Shown here: piece after piece, positions 14,611-22,347 of the stretch
Numbering within the stretch: the first letter of the stretch is position 1
Layout of the letters: every line of letters starts with the position of its first letter
Assembly (NCBI RefSeq): GCF_008329945.1
Contig: NZ_CP035807.1
Coordinates: 2,542,001 to 2,606,000, forward strand
Direction of reading: 5' to 3'
DNA: 64,000 nucleotides
DNA from: Thiospirochaeta perfilievii
Lineage (GTDB): Bacteria > Spirochaetota > Spirochaetia > DSM-2461
Program-made: the position numbers and the translations under genes
The notes under the pieces: model-generated
What the model saw: only the letters and a program-made list of their open reading frames with translations
Told to the model about the DNA's origin: nothing
Database searches by the model: none

Positions 14611-14905
14611 CAAAATCTTTGTCAGTGTGCCACGAAGGCATACTTTATATATAAGTAGCTATGCTACAAAACAGATGAGGGTAGATCCATCGGAATCGGC
14701 TTACAGGAGTAGGTTTCAAACCACCAAAAAATGCTGTGGTAAAGAGCCATGGTGGCGAGCGTTTTGGAAAAGGTTATAGCATGACTATAATCAGGTATGA
14801 TTTGAAGAGACGAATGATTGAACCATCATAGAGGTGACTATTAAGAATACTAATATTGTAGTTTAGGCGTATGTCTAGGTTCTAATTGTATCCTTTTAAT
14901 AAAAA
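14611..14905 (+). mobile_element. Probable group II intron 5' ribozyme region, fragment
   Basis: After a TGACAAA-ATC-TTTGTCA stem-loop (about 14607-14624) the sequence begins GTGTGCCACGAAGGCA, agreeing with the GUGYG 5' end of group II introns. A structured, GC-richer stretch with several hairpins follows, unlike the flanking DNA. There is no reverse transcriptase or domain V afterwards on this strand, so only the 5' part survives. Identification rests on the 5' consensus and composition, not on a full fold. Confidence 0.45.
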
Positions 14906-15059
14906 CAAAAGATAAAGCGAAGCTTTACACATTAGGTTAGTGATTGGTAGGGTTGCTTGCAAAACCCATACCTTGGGTTCGAAGCGATAGCGTAGCCCGT
15001 GAATGAACGACCCAGTTTACTGGGTAACCCCCAAATATTTTTAAATAAACTATATAACC
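14906..15059. other. Non-coding mobile-element flank with CCCAGT-TT-ACTGGG hairpin
   Basis: No gene. Contains a perfect 6-base inverted repeat at 15011-15024 and GAAGCGATAGCGTAG-type sequence resembling an intron or IS end. This is the right boundary of the accessory island: the regulated operon begins immediately after. Confidence 0.35.
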
Positions 15060-15075
15060 TGTATCATTTGTTACT
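15060..15075 (+). promoter_or_regulatory. Crp/Fnr-type palindrome, copy 3 (GTATCA-TT-TGTTAC)
   Basis: TGTATCATTTGTTACT ends 33 bases before the ATG of the DUF1858 gene. Over 14 bases it equals the reverse complement of copy 2, and CCTGTA on its left equals copy 1. It is the only recognisable regulatory signal before the four-gene operon. Confidence 0.65.
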
Positions 15076-15108
15076 GATACTAATTACTAAATATCCTATA
15101 CTGTAGGT

Positions 15109-16334
15109 ATGAATAGCGAAATTGAAATTAAACTAACAGATACACTCTTTACAATTACCCAGAGGTATCCTGAAACAATAGATCTTTTTGTTGCAAATGG
15201 TTTTCCTCAAATGGAGACAGCTTCAAAAAGAGAAACTATGGGTAGTGTCATAACCTTGGATATGGCAATGAAATCCAAAAATAAAAACTCAAAACTATTT
15301 TTACAACTTTTAAAAGAGGTTATAAATCAAAAAAAAGATATGGCAGATGAGGGAGAAGGGATTAATGACTTCTCTAACTCCTGCGATATAGCTGGAGTAC
15401 TCCCTTGCCCTGTAAAAATACCCCTACTTGATGGCTTTAAAACATTTTCTAAAGAGTACTATAAACAGCATGGAAACGGAATTAATTATAGATTAAAGTC
15501 CGCTTCAGGGGGATCTCTTGGCTTGAAGATGAGGTACGGGATGCTAAAGATGAAACAGAAATCCCCGACCTATTTATATCTGCAGGATTTGAACTCTTTT
15601 TTGATAAAAAGTTAATTGGAAAGTATAGGGATCAGGGTTTATTCCACGACATGTCATCTCTAGATAGCTTTAATAGCTGTTATAGTGGATTAGACCTAAA
15701 GGATCCTAAGGGAAACTACTCCATATTAGCCAGCGTTCCTGCAATCTTTTTAGTTAATACCGAGGAGTTAAATGGTAGAAAAAGACCCGAAACATGGGAT
15801 CAGTTACTATCAGATGACTTTATTAATTCAATAGCACTACCAGTAGAGGATTTAGACCTATTTAATGCTGTACTTCTAACACTGTATAAAGAGAAGGGGT
15901 CAGAAGCAATTAAGTCTTTAGGAAGAAATATGCTTAGCTCAATGCACCCGGCACAGATGGTTAAAAATAGCGGGAAGTCAGAGGATAAGCCAGCTGTTAC
16001 TGTCCTTCCTTGGTTCTTTACTAAAATGGTATTCCCTGGGACATCCCTAGAAGTTGTCTGGCCAACAGATGGTGCTATTTTAAGTCCAGTATTTATAGCA
16101 GCAAAAAAAGATAAAAAAAATGAATTAGAAGATATTGTTCACTACTTTGAGTCTGAGAGTGTGGGGGAAATTCTACGGGATAAGGGATACTTCCCATCAG
16201 TTAATCCAAATATAGATAACCGAATACCAAAAGATAATAAATTTAGGTTTTTAGGTTGGGATTTTATATATAACAACGATATTACAGAGATTATAAATAT
16301 CTGTATGGATCTATTTAACAAGGCGGTTATATGA
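15109..16334 (+). pseudogene. DUF1858 plus periplasmic-binding-protein-like protein, apparently cytoplasmic (one-base frameshift)
   Basis: Two frames make one protein of about 408 aa. Residues 7-45 (TLFTITQRYPETIDLFVANG) form a DUF1858 domain. From about 88 (DIAGVLPCPVKIPLLDGFKT) a type II solute-binding-protein fold begins, continuing in the other frame with IPDLFISAGFELFFDKKLIG, PETWDQLLSDDFINSIALPV and WPTDGAILSPVFIAAKKD. The switch lies in GGGGG at 15508-15512: one more G restores the frame. There is no signal peptide, so the binding fold should face the cytoplasm, which is unusual. It heads an operon with a GTPase, an ABC ATPase and a Cys-rich protein. The frameshift may be a sequencing error, since all else looks intact. 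Confidence 0.72.
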
Positions 16335-17047
16335 AATTAGTAACATTTTCAGGTCCTCCATCATCAGGGAAGACCTCGGTTATATTAAAAACAATAGACT
16401 CCCTAAGAAAGAGGGATATAACACCGGCAGTAGTAAAATTTGACTGTCTTTATACAGATGATGATGTTCTATATAGAAAAGCTGGAGTTCCTGTAAAAAA
16501 AGGGTTATCAGGGAGTCTCTGTCCAGACCACTACTTTGTATCAAATATAGAAGCAGTTGTTGACTGGGGGCTAGAGAATAATTTTGACCTTTTAGTATCA
16601 GAATCTGCAGGTCTATGTAATAGATGTTCCCCATATATTAGGGATATAAAAGCGATCTGTGTAATAGATAATCTCTCTGGTATAAATACACCTAAAAAGA
16701 TCGGCCCAATGTTAAAAACCGCAGATATTGTAGTTATAACAAAGGGAGATATTGTAAGCCAGGCAGAGAGGGAAGTATTTGCTTCTAGAGTTCAGGCAGT
16801 AAATCCTAAGGCTATTATATTAAATGTAAATGGTTTAACAGGTCAGGGCTGTTTTGAACTAAGTACACTTCTAACAGAGAGTATGGAGGATGTTGTATCA
16901 TTAAAAGGGAAAAAACTAAGGTTTAGTATGCCATCAGCTCTATGTTCCTACTGTTTAGGTGAAACCAGGATTGGTGAGAGTTACCAAATGGGTAATGTTA
17001 GAAAAATAGACCTAAAAAAGGATGATAACAAAGGGGGAGAACATTGA
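16331..17047 (+). CDS. SIMIBI-class GTPase, HypB/UreG/CobW-like, with two Cys pairs
   Basis: 238 aa. P-loop GPPSSGKT at 8-15. The G3-like segment SESAGLCNRCSPYI at 90-103 carries a CNRC pair. TKGD at 137-140 replaces the usual NKxD, and CSYC at 205-208 gives a second pair. The organisation resembles HypB, UreG and CobW GTPases, which deliver metals or clusters to target enzymes; the cysteines suggest metal binding. It overlaps the stop of the DUF1858 gene by 4 bases and the ABC ATPase start by 4, so all are made together. A role as maturation GTPase for a metal or Fe-S protein is inference. Confidence 0.75.
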   Translation: MKLVTFSGPPSSGKTSVILKTIDSLRKRDITPAVVKFDCLYTDDDVLYRKAGVPVKKGLSGSLCPDHYFVSNIEAVVDWGLENNFDLLVSESAGLCNRCSPYIRDIKAICVIDNLSGINTPKKIGPMLKTADIVVITKGDIVSQAEREVFASRVQAVNPKAIILNVNGLTGQGCFELSTLLTESMEDVVSLKGKKLRFSMPSALCSYCLGETRIGESYQMGNVRKIDLKKDDNKGGEH

Positions 17048-18036
17048 GTCCAAGTAATAACACAATTAAACAACTGTTAGAGAAATACCCCTTTTTAGTC
17101 AGTTTTTTAGAGGATAATAATATTAATTTTCTAGGAAATGAGGATAAAACTTTAAGGGAGATAATTAACCTATTAGATAAGGATGAGCAGGAAGAGCTTG
17201 CAATAAATATTGGTCAACTAGAGGAAAATTTAGAAGAGTTTATTGACCAGATGTCTGCATTTTTATCAGATGACGATGAAGAAGTTCACTCTATAACAAT
17301 TTTTCCAGGGACAGATAAATCTGGAGCTCCAGAAAATTATAAAAGCCTTGAATTAAAAAAAGGGGAGATAGTCTGTATTGTTGGACCAACTGGTTCCGGG
17401 AAGAGTAGACTTTTAGGAGATATAGAGTGGGTTGCCCAGTGTGATACCCCGACTAATAGAAGGGTTTTAGTTAATAATGAACAACCAGATAGTAAGTGGA
17501 GGTTCTCAATCTCCGACAAGTTAGTAGCCCAGTTAAGTCAGAATATGAATTTTGTAATGGACCTAAGTGTAGAGGAGTTTGTAACTCTTCATGCTGAGAG
17601 TAGGATGATAGAAGATATTGAAGAGACTGTTAAAGTAATTATTGAGAATGCCAATGATCTAGCAGGGGAGAGATTCTCTAAGGATACTCCAATAACAAGT
17701 TTAAGTGGTGGACAGTCAAGAGCTCTTATGATTGCAGATACTGCCCACTTAAGTAGATCCCCGGTTATTCTAATAGATGAGATTGAGAATGCAGGGATCG
17801 ATAGAAAGAGGGCGTTAGATCTACTGTTAGCAGAGGATAAAATTGTACTTTTAGCAACCCATGATCCAACTCTAGCACTTTTAGGGAACAGAAGAGTTGT
17901 AATAAAAAATGGTGGAATTGATAAAATAATAGAAACATCAGAAAAGGAGAGGGAAATCCTATCCGAACTTGAGGTTTTAGATAAAAGACAAGCCGAGTTA
18001 CGAAATGCCCTAAGGCATGGAGAAAAACTAAGATAG
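17044..18036 (+). CDS. ABC-type ATPase with N-terminal DUF1858/ScdA-like domain, no permease partner
   Basis: 330 aa, TTG start with AAAGGGGGAG upstream. Residues 7-45 (TIKQLLEKYPFLVSFLEDNN) are a small helical domain like DUF1858 or the ScdA N-terminus. The ATPase follows: Walker A GPTGSGKS at 114-121, signature LSGGQSRAL at 220-228, Walker B VILIDE at 241-246 and H-loop His273. A coiled coil ends the protein (about 300-325). No membrane gene is in the operon, so it may be a soluble ATPase that acts with the GTPase and the binding-protein-like partner rather than in import. The shared DUF1858-type domain on both proteins suggests a common target. Confidence 0.78.
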   Translation: MSPSNNTIKQLLEKYPFLVSFLEDNNINFLGNEDKTLREIINLLDKDEQEELAINIGQLEENLEEFIDQMSAFLSDDDEEVHSITIFPGTDKSGAPENYKSLELKKGEIVCIVGPTGSGKSRLLGDIEWVAQCDTPTNRRVLVNNEQPDSKWRFSISDKLVAQLSQNMNFVMDLSVEEFVTLHAESRMIEDIEETVKVIIENANDLAGERFSKDTPITSLSGGQSRALMIADTAHLSRSPVILIDEIENAGIDRKRALDLLLAEDKIVLLATHDPTLALLGNRRVVIKNGGIDKIIETSEKEREILSELEVLDKRQAELRNALRHGEKLR

Positions 18037-18050
18037 AGGAGTTTTAATAG

Positions 18051-18290
18051 ATGCACGAAGGATGTTCAGGTTCATTTGCAAATGGACAACAGGTAGTAGA
18101 TAAGGTAAGAATGATGGGGTTTTCAGGGGAGTCTATGCCAACACCTCTTATTATAGAGTGTAAAGAGTGTGGAGAAGCCTTTGTTATGAAAACATTTGAG
18201 TCAAAGTGTGATTGTGGAGTAGTTTACGCTGTAACCCCATGCCATGCATCCTCTGCTGATAATGTATTAGCTGCAGGTAAGGGTTATTGA
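18051..18290 (+). CDS. Small cysteine-rich (zinc-ribbon or Fe-S) protein
   Basis: 79 aa. Cys at 5, 37, 40, 53, 55 and 64, with His65 beside the last. CKEC at 37-40 and CDC at 53-55 suit one metal site. The family is not known to me. TAGAGGAG lies 9 bases before the ATG, 15 bases after the ABC ATPase, and a terminator follows, so this is the last gene of the operon. It could be the metal or cluster carrier that the GTPase and ATPase act on; this is a hypothesis. Confidence 0.65.
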   Translation: MHEGCSGSFANGQQVVDKVRMMGFSGESMPTPLIIECKECGEAFVMKTFESKCDCGVVYAVTPCHASSADNVLAAGKGY

Positions 18291-18303
18291 GTTAGTTAAG
18301 TAT

Positions 18304-18335
18304 AAAAGGGGTTAAATCATTTTTAGCCCTTTTTA
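18304..18335 (+). terminator. Terminator of the DUF1858-GTPase-ABC operon
   Basis: AAAAGGGGTTAAA pairs with TTTAGCCCTTTTT around a short loop, then T-rich sequence. Immediately follows the cysteine-rich gene. Confidence 0.65.
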
Positions 18336-18389
18336 TAGTAGAAATATAAAAAATGAATTAGTATTTAAATGTAATTTAAGGAGATTGTT

Positions 18390-18836
18390 ATGAAAAAAGT
18401 ATTTACAATAATTATTATGTTAATAGTTACTGCTAACATCTATTCCCAGGACTTTGTAAAACAACAATTAAAAAAAATGGGTGCTGTAAGTGGTGAAGTA
18501 GTTACTAAACCAAATAAATCGGTAAAAAGTTTATATAGGTTTAAAAAAGATGGACAAAGTGGCGCTGTTATAGTTTCTTATATTAAAGAGTTAAAAACAG
18601 ATGTTTGTATAACAGTTATTAAAGTTGGTAAGAGCTATCTAATCGATTCTATATATCTCTTAGATGAGAAATCTTACAATAATAAGAGATTACCAGAGAT
18701 CCTAAATGCCTTTGGACAATGGGATAAAGCAACTGAAAAAAATATTCCAGATGTAATATCCTCTGCAACAAGACACTCTCAGGGACTGTTTAAGGATATT
18801 GATAAAGTTATTAAAAGTGTAATAAAGGATATCTAA
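18390..18836 (+). CDS. Exported protein with FMN-binding-like C-terminus
   Basis: 148 aa. Residues 1-19 are a signal peptide (cut after IYS). The mature part is beta-rich, with VIVSYIKELKTDVCITVIKV and a C-terminal PDVISSATRHSQGLFKDIDK. That last segment resembles the D-x-hydrophobic-S-A/G-AT-xS attachment region of NosR/RnfG-type FMN-binding domains, whose Thr carries FMN. The match is short and the domain shorter than usual. Good ribosome site AAGGAG before ATG. It stands alone with its own promoter region. Confidence 0.5.
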   Translation: MKKVFTIIIMLIVTANIYSQDFVKQQLKKMGAVSGEVVTKPNKSVKSLYRFKKDGQSGAVIVSYIKELKTDVCITVIKVGKSYLIDSIYLLDEKSYNNKRLPEILNAFGQWDKATEKNIPDVISSATRHSQGLFKDIDKVIKSVIKDI

Positions 18837-18842
18837 TAAATA

Positions 18843-19448
18843 TTAAAGGTAGTTATTAAGCATGAACAATACCTGTTTTTTAACTTCCTTCTTTAACTCG
18901 TCAATATTTTTTGGATTATCTAATATTATATAAAAATGTAGAGCGGAGTGAAATATTGATGTAAAAATATCCATTAGGGTTACAATATCTTCACTCTCTT
19001 TATCCACAAACTCATCACTAGACTTTATTTTATCTAAAATTATCTCGTAAGCAGGATGAATAAAGTGATTATTGTTTTGATCTTCAAAGTAGGTATAATC
19101 TATACTTGTGGATAAAAATGGGTAGTATATATTGGTATTTGTTGCATTGAATTCAACCATTAGATCGGAAAAATTACAGCAGATATCCTTTAAGTTATCC
19201 CCTTTAAGGTTTTTTGTAATATAATCTGCACACTCATTTGCCATCTCAACCATTGATATACATACTAGCTCATTGAAGTTTTGGAAATAGTTATAGATTG
19301 TAGCGTAGGAGTAACCCGCTTTATCTCCAATTTTTTTAGTTGTTAGGTTTTCTAGACCCTCTTCTTTTATTATATCAATAGCTGCATCTAGAAAGTACTT
19401 TTTAACTCTGCCTCTCTGAATCTGTTTTTTATCGCTTATCTTACCCAT
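18843..19448 (-). CDS. TetR/AcrR-family regulator
   Basis: 201 aa. FLDAAIDIIKEEGLENLTTK and IGDKAGYSYATIYNYFQNF at about 20-56 form the TetR HTH. The remainder is helical with no recognised ligand motif. It diverges from the GPH transporter gene and probably represses it. An inducer cannot be predicted. Confidence 0.85.
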   Translation of the reverse strand: MGKISDKKQIQRGRVKKYFLDAAIDIIKEEGLENLTTKKIGDKAGYSYATIYNYFQNFNELVCISMVEMANECADYITKNLKGDNLKDICCNFSDLMVEFNATNTNIYYPFLSTSIDYTYFEDQNNNHFIHPAYEIILDKIKSSDEFVDKESEDIVTLMDIFTSIFHSALHFYIILDNPKNIDELKKEVKKQVLFMLNNYL

Positions 19449-19505
19449 ACCACTAGGATAACAAAAGAATTACTATTGGTAAATCTATAAAACTCTAAAT
19501 ATTAC

Positions 19506-19534
19506 TTGACATATTTACAAAGAGGGTGGAATAT
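19506..19534 (+). promoter_or_regulatory. Candidate sigma-70-type promoter of the transporter/hydrolase operon
   Basis: TTGACA at 19506-19511, 17-base spacer, GAATAT at 19529-19534. Lies in the divergent region between the TetR gene and the transporter, the place for a TetR operator. Confidence 0.45.
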
Positions 19535-19587
19535 TAAGTAAATTAATTATATTAATGGCATTAATAATTAAGAAAGGATGTGTTTTT

Positions 19588-20946
19588 ATGAGTGAGAAGT
19601 TACCAAAAAGCGGGATTTTTATCTATTCAATAGGTCAACTAGGGTGGTCAATTCTAGTTAATATTGTAAGTCTTCAGTTAGTATATTTTTATATACCACC
19701 AATTAGTTCCGGGATTCCACTAAGAATTACCCAGGCAGTATTTCTTGTAGTACTAAATGCACTAACCTTAATTGCAGCAAGTGGTAGAATTTTTGATGCA
19801 GTAACTGACCCTATAATTGCTAACTTAAGTGATAAGTGGAAGGGGAAGAGAGGGCGAAGAGTACCATTTATGACATTTGGTGCGATCCCGGCAGCAATTT
19901 TTTGTACTCTAATGTTTATTCCTATTGTAAGTGGTGTCAGTAGCCTGAATATTGTCTGGTTATTTTTTATGCAGGTTCTATTCTATCTATTTCTAACTTG
20001 TTATGTTACTCCGTTTTTTGCTCTACTACCAGAACTAGGCCACACCACTAATGAAAAACTAAACCTATCAACATGGATATCTGTTACTTATGCAATTGGT
20101 ATTGTTATAGCATCCTTAGTACAGCCAATTGCAAAGATTTTACCTTTTGACAATCCAATTACAGCAGTTCAGGTATCTATTGGAATGATAGCTTTTGTTG
20201 CAATGATATTTATGTTGGTTCCAGCACTATTTTTAAATGAGAGAAAGTATGTCTCTGGGACAGTCTCCAGTGAACCGCTATTTGAGTCATTAAAAAGAAC
20301 ATTTAAAAATAAAAGCTTTAAATACTATGTTGTAGCTGACTTCTCCTACTTTATGGGGCTGACTATTATTATGACTGGTCTCTTATACTATATTACAGTA
20401 TTATTAGGACTCTCCGATGGGATTATGGGATTTTTAATGCCATTAATGATTGTTGTATCTTTTGTATTCTACCCTTTAGTAAACATCTTGGCTAAAAAGT
20501 TTGGTAAAAAAACCCTTATTATTGGATCCTTTTTCTTTATGGGTCTTATTTTCTTCTTTATATATTTTATGGGTAAGGTTGCAATACCAGAGAAGTTACA
20601 GGCCTACCTTGTAGTTGTTTTATACTCTATACCCCTATCTTTTTTAGGTGTTTTACCAAATGCTGTATTAGCAGATATAGCTGAACATGACGCTTTAAAA
20701 AATGGAATTAATCAGGAGGGTATGTTTTTTGCAGCAAGAACTTTAATGCAAAAATTTGGACAAACCTTTGGTGTTTTGACTTTTGCAGCATTAACATCCC
20801 TTGGTAAGGATCCAGGTGATGACTTGGGTATAAGAATAAGTGGTTTAGTTGGTTTTGTTCTATGTTTTGTAGCTGGAACATATTTTGTTAAATATAATGA
20901 GAAAAAGATAATTACAGAGAGTAATGTCTTAAGGTTGAAAGTGTAA
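19588..20946 (+). CDS. GPH-family sugar:cation symporter (MFS superfamily)
   Basis: 452 aa from the ATG at 19588, chosen because AAAGGA lies about 10 bases upstream; an in-frame ATG at 19555 has no site. Twelve helices are expected. SGRIFDAVTDPIIANLSDKW and KGKRGRRVPFMTFGAIPAA are the family's loop 2-3 signature (MelB-like), and ADIAEHDALKNGINQEGMFF is the second. These transporters import glycosides, pentosides or hexuronides with Na+ or H+. The next gene, a hydrolase, overlaps by one base; the divergent TetR gene is the likely regulator. Confidence 0.88.
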   Translation: MSEKLPKSGIFIYSIGQLGWSILVNIVSLQLVYFYIPPISSGIPLRITQAVFLVVLNALTLIAASGRIFDAVTDPIIANLSDKWKGKRGRRVPFMTFGAIPAAIFCTLMFIPIVSGVSSLNIVWLFFMQVLFYLFLTCYVTPFFALLPELGHTTNEKLNLSTWISVTYAIGIVIASLVQPIAKILPFDNPITAVQVSIGMIAFVAMIFMLVPALFLNERKYVSGTVSSEPLFESLKRTFKNKSFKYYVVADFSYFMGLTIIMTGLLYYITVLLGLSDGIMGFLMPLMIVVSFVFYPLVNILAKKFGKKTLIIGSFFFMGLIFFFIYFMGKVAIPEKLQAYLVVVLYSIPLSFLGVLPNAVLADIAEHDALKNGINQEGMFFAARTLMQKFGQTFGVLTFAALTSLGKDPGDDLGIRISGLVGFVLCFVAGTYFVKYNEKKIITESNVLRLKV

Positions 20947-21839
20947 TGCTTATTTTTCTACTTATACTCTCTATTTTAGTTGTTTTAGGTATTTTTTTCT
21001 CCGATAAAGTCCTTAAGATAGAGACTCGAACAATACAAGATGTTCTTGATGTTGCTACAGAAAAAAAAGAGTTTAAACAAGCTGATTATGATAAGTATAT
21101 AAAAGAGGACATTCTTGTAGAGTCCCAATATGGTTATAAAATAGCTGGAGAGAGAATTCTTAGTGGCATGGATAAAAGCGATAAAGTTATGCTTTTTAGT
21201 CATGGAGTGGCAACTAATAGAAAATCATCTATAAAGTATGGAATGTTTTTTTTACAACTAGGTTGGGATGTGGTTATTTTCGATCATAGAAGGCACGGTG
21301 ATACATTAGATGGAAAATTTTCAGGATATGGTTATTATGAAAAAAATGATCTAAACAGTGTTTTTAACTATATAAAGAGAATCTACGGAGCGTCTTGTCG
21401 GGTGGGGATCCATGGGGAGTCCATGGGTTCCGCCATAGCTATACAGCAAGCTGGGGAGTATAATAACGCAGACTTCTATATTTTTGACTGTCCCTTTTCA
21501 AACCTTGGTAAGCAGTTAAGATATAGGTTAAGGGTAGAGTATCAACTTTTAGGTTTTATAATTATTCCCCTAACCAACCTATTTGTTAAATTAAGGGCAG
21601 GCTTCTCTTTTAAAGATGTTTCACCTATAAACTTTGTAGATAAAATAGAAAGGCCGGCACTATTTATTCACTCTAGGAAGGACACCTATATAAAATACAA
21701 TATGTGTGAAGAGTTATATCATAAGAAAAAGGGAGTAAAGGATCTCTATATTGCTGAATATGGTGACCATGCTGAGTCATATACTCAGAATAGGGATGAG
21801 TATATAAAGGTTGTCACTAGCTTTTTAGATCAGGCTTGA
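20946..21839 (+). CDS. Alpha/beta hydrolase, membrane-anchored
   Basis: 297 aa. Residues 1-18 form one hydrophobic helix (signal anchor). The hydrolase core has VMLFSHGVATNRKSSIKYG (oxyanion region), VVIFDHRRHGDT, nucleophile Ser in HGESMGSAIA, Asp in HSRKDTYI and His in GDHAESYTQ. The family cleaves esters or peptides; here BEM46/FrsA-like resemblance is closest. ATG overlaps the transporter stop by one base, so they act together, perhaps de-esterifying an imported compound. Confidence 0.82.
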   Translation: MLIFLLILSILVVLGIFFSDKVLKIETRTIQDVLDVATEKKEFKQADYDKYIKEDILVESQYGYKIAGERILSGMDKSDKVMLFSHGVATNRKSSIKYGMFFLQLGWDVVIFDHRRHGDTLDGKFSGYGYYEKNDLNSVFNYIKRIYGASCRVGIHGESMGSAIAIQQAGEYNNADFYIFDCPFSNLGKQLRYRLRVEYQLLGFIIIPLTNLFVKLRAGFSFKDVSPINFVDKIERPALFIHSRKDTYIKYNMCEELYHKKKGVKDLYIAEYGDHAESYTQNRDEYIKVVTSFLDQA

Positions 21840-21870
21840 CTATTATCACTCGAACTACATATCATTAATT

Positions 21871-22347
21871 ATGAATAATAAGATTCCAGAGATTATATTA
21901 GGTGAGTTGTTAAGAAAAGCTAACTTAACCCTCTCCACTGCAGAGAGTTGTACCGGGGGAAATATTGCCCACAAGATAACAGAGATACCAGGCTCTTCAA
22001 GCTACTTTTATGGTGGGGTGGTCTCCTATGATAATAGTGTTAAAACAGGGGTCCTAGGGGTTAATATAAAAGACATTATCGATTTTGGAGCAGTTAGTAA
22101 AGAAGTTGTAGAACAGATGGCCCTAGGAGTAAAGGGGTTAATGAATACCGATTGGGCTGTAGCTACATCTGGGGTAGCCGGGCCTGGTGGTGGCTCTAAG
22201 GATAAACCGGTAGGGACTGTATGGATAGCATGGGCTGGACCAAATGGGGTAGAGAGTAAAAAGTTCCTCTTTGGTAATAATAGAAAGGATAATATAAAAA
22301 TCTCTACCCAGACAGCAATTTATGGTTTAATTAGCCGTCTATCATAG
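21871..22347 (+). CDS. pncC: CinA C-terminal-type nicotinamide-nucleotide amidohydrolase
   Basis: 158 aa. LSTAESCTGGNIAHKITEIP, SSYFYGGVVSYDNSVKTGVL and ATSGVAGPGGGSKDKPVGTV are diagnostic of the CinA C-terminal domain, which removes the amide from nicotinamide mononucleotide to recycle NAD. It is the stand-alone form (PncC/YdeJ-type). Its 3' end overlaps that of the facing DUF4932 gene by 17 bases. Confidence 0.92.
   Translation: MNNKIPEIILGELLRKANLTLSTAESCTGGNIAHKITEIPGSSSYFYGGVVSYDNSVKTGVLGVNIKDIIDFGAVSKEVVEQMALGVKGLMNTDWAVATSGVAGPGGGSKDKPVGTVWIAWAGPNGVESKKFLFGNNRKDNIKISTQTAIYGLISRLS

Noticed and set aside
13453-14905. Complete, mobile group II intron
   Set aside because: RT, domain V and the 5' region are scattered, truncated and on different strands, so no functional intron can be built from them.
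15651-16334. Separate gene starting at ATG 15651
   Set aside because: The same frame reads convincing protein upstream of this ATG (IPDLFISAGFELFFDKK), so it is the continuation of the gene begun at 15109.
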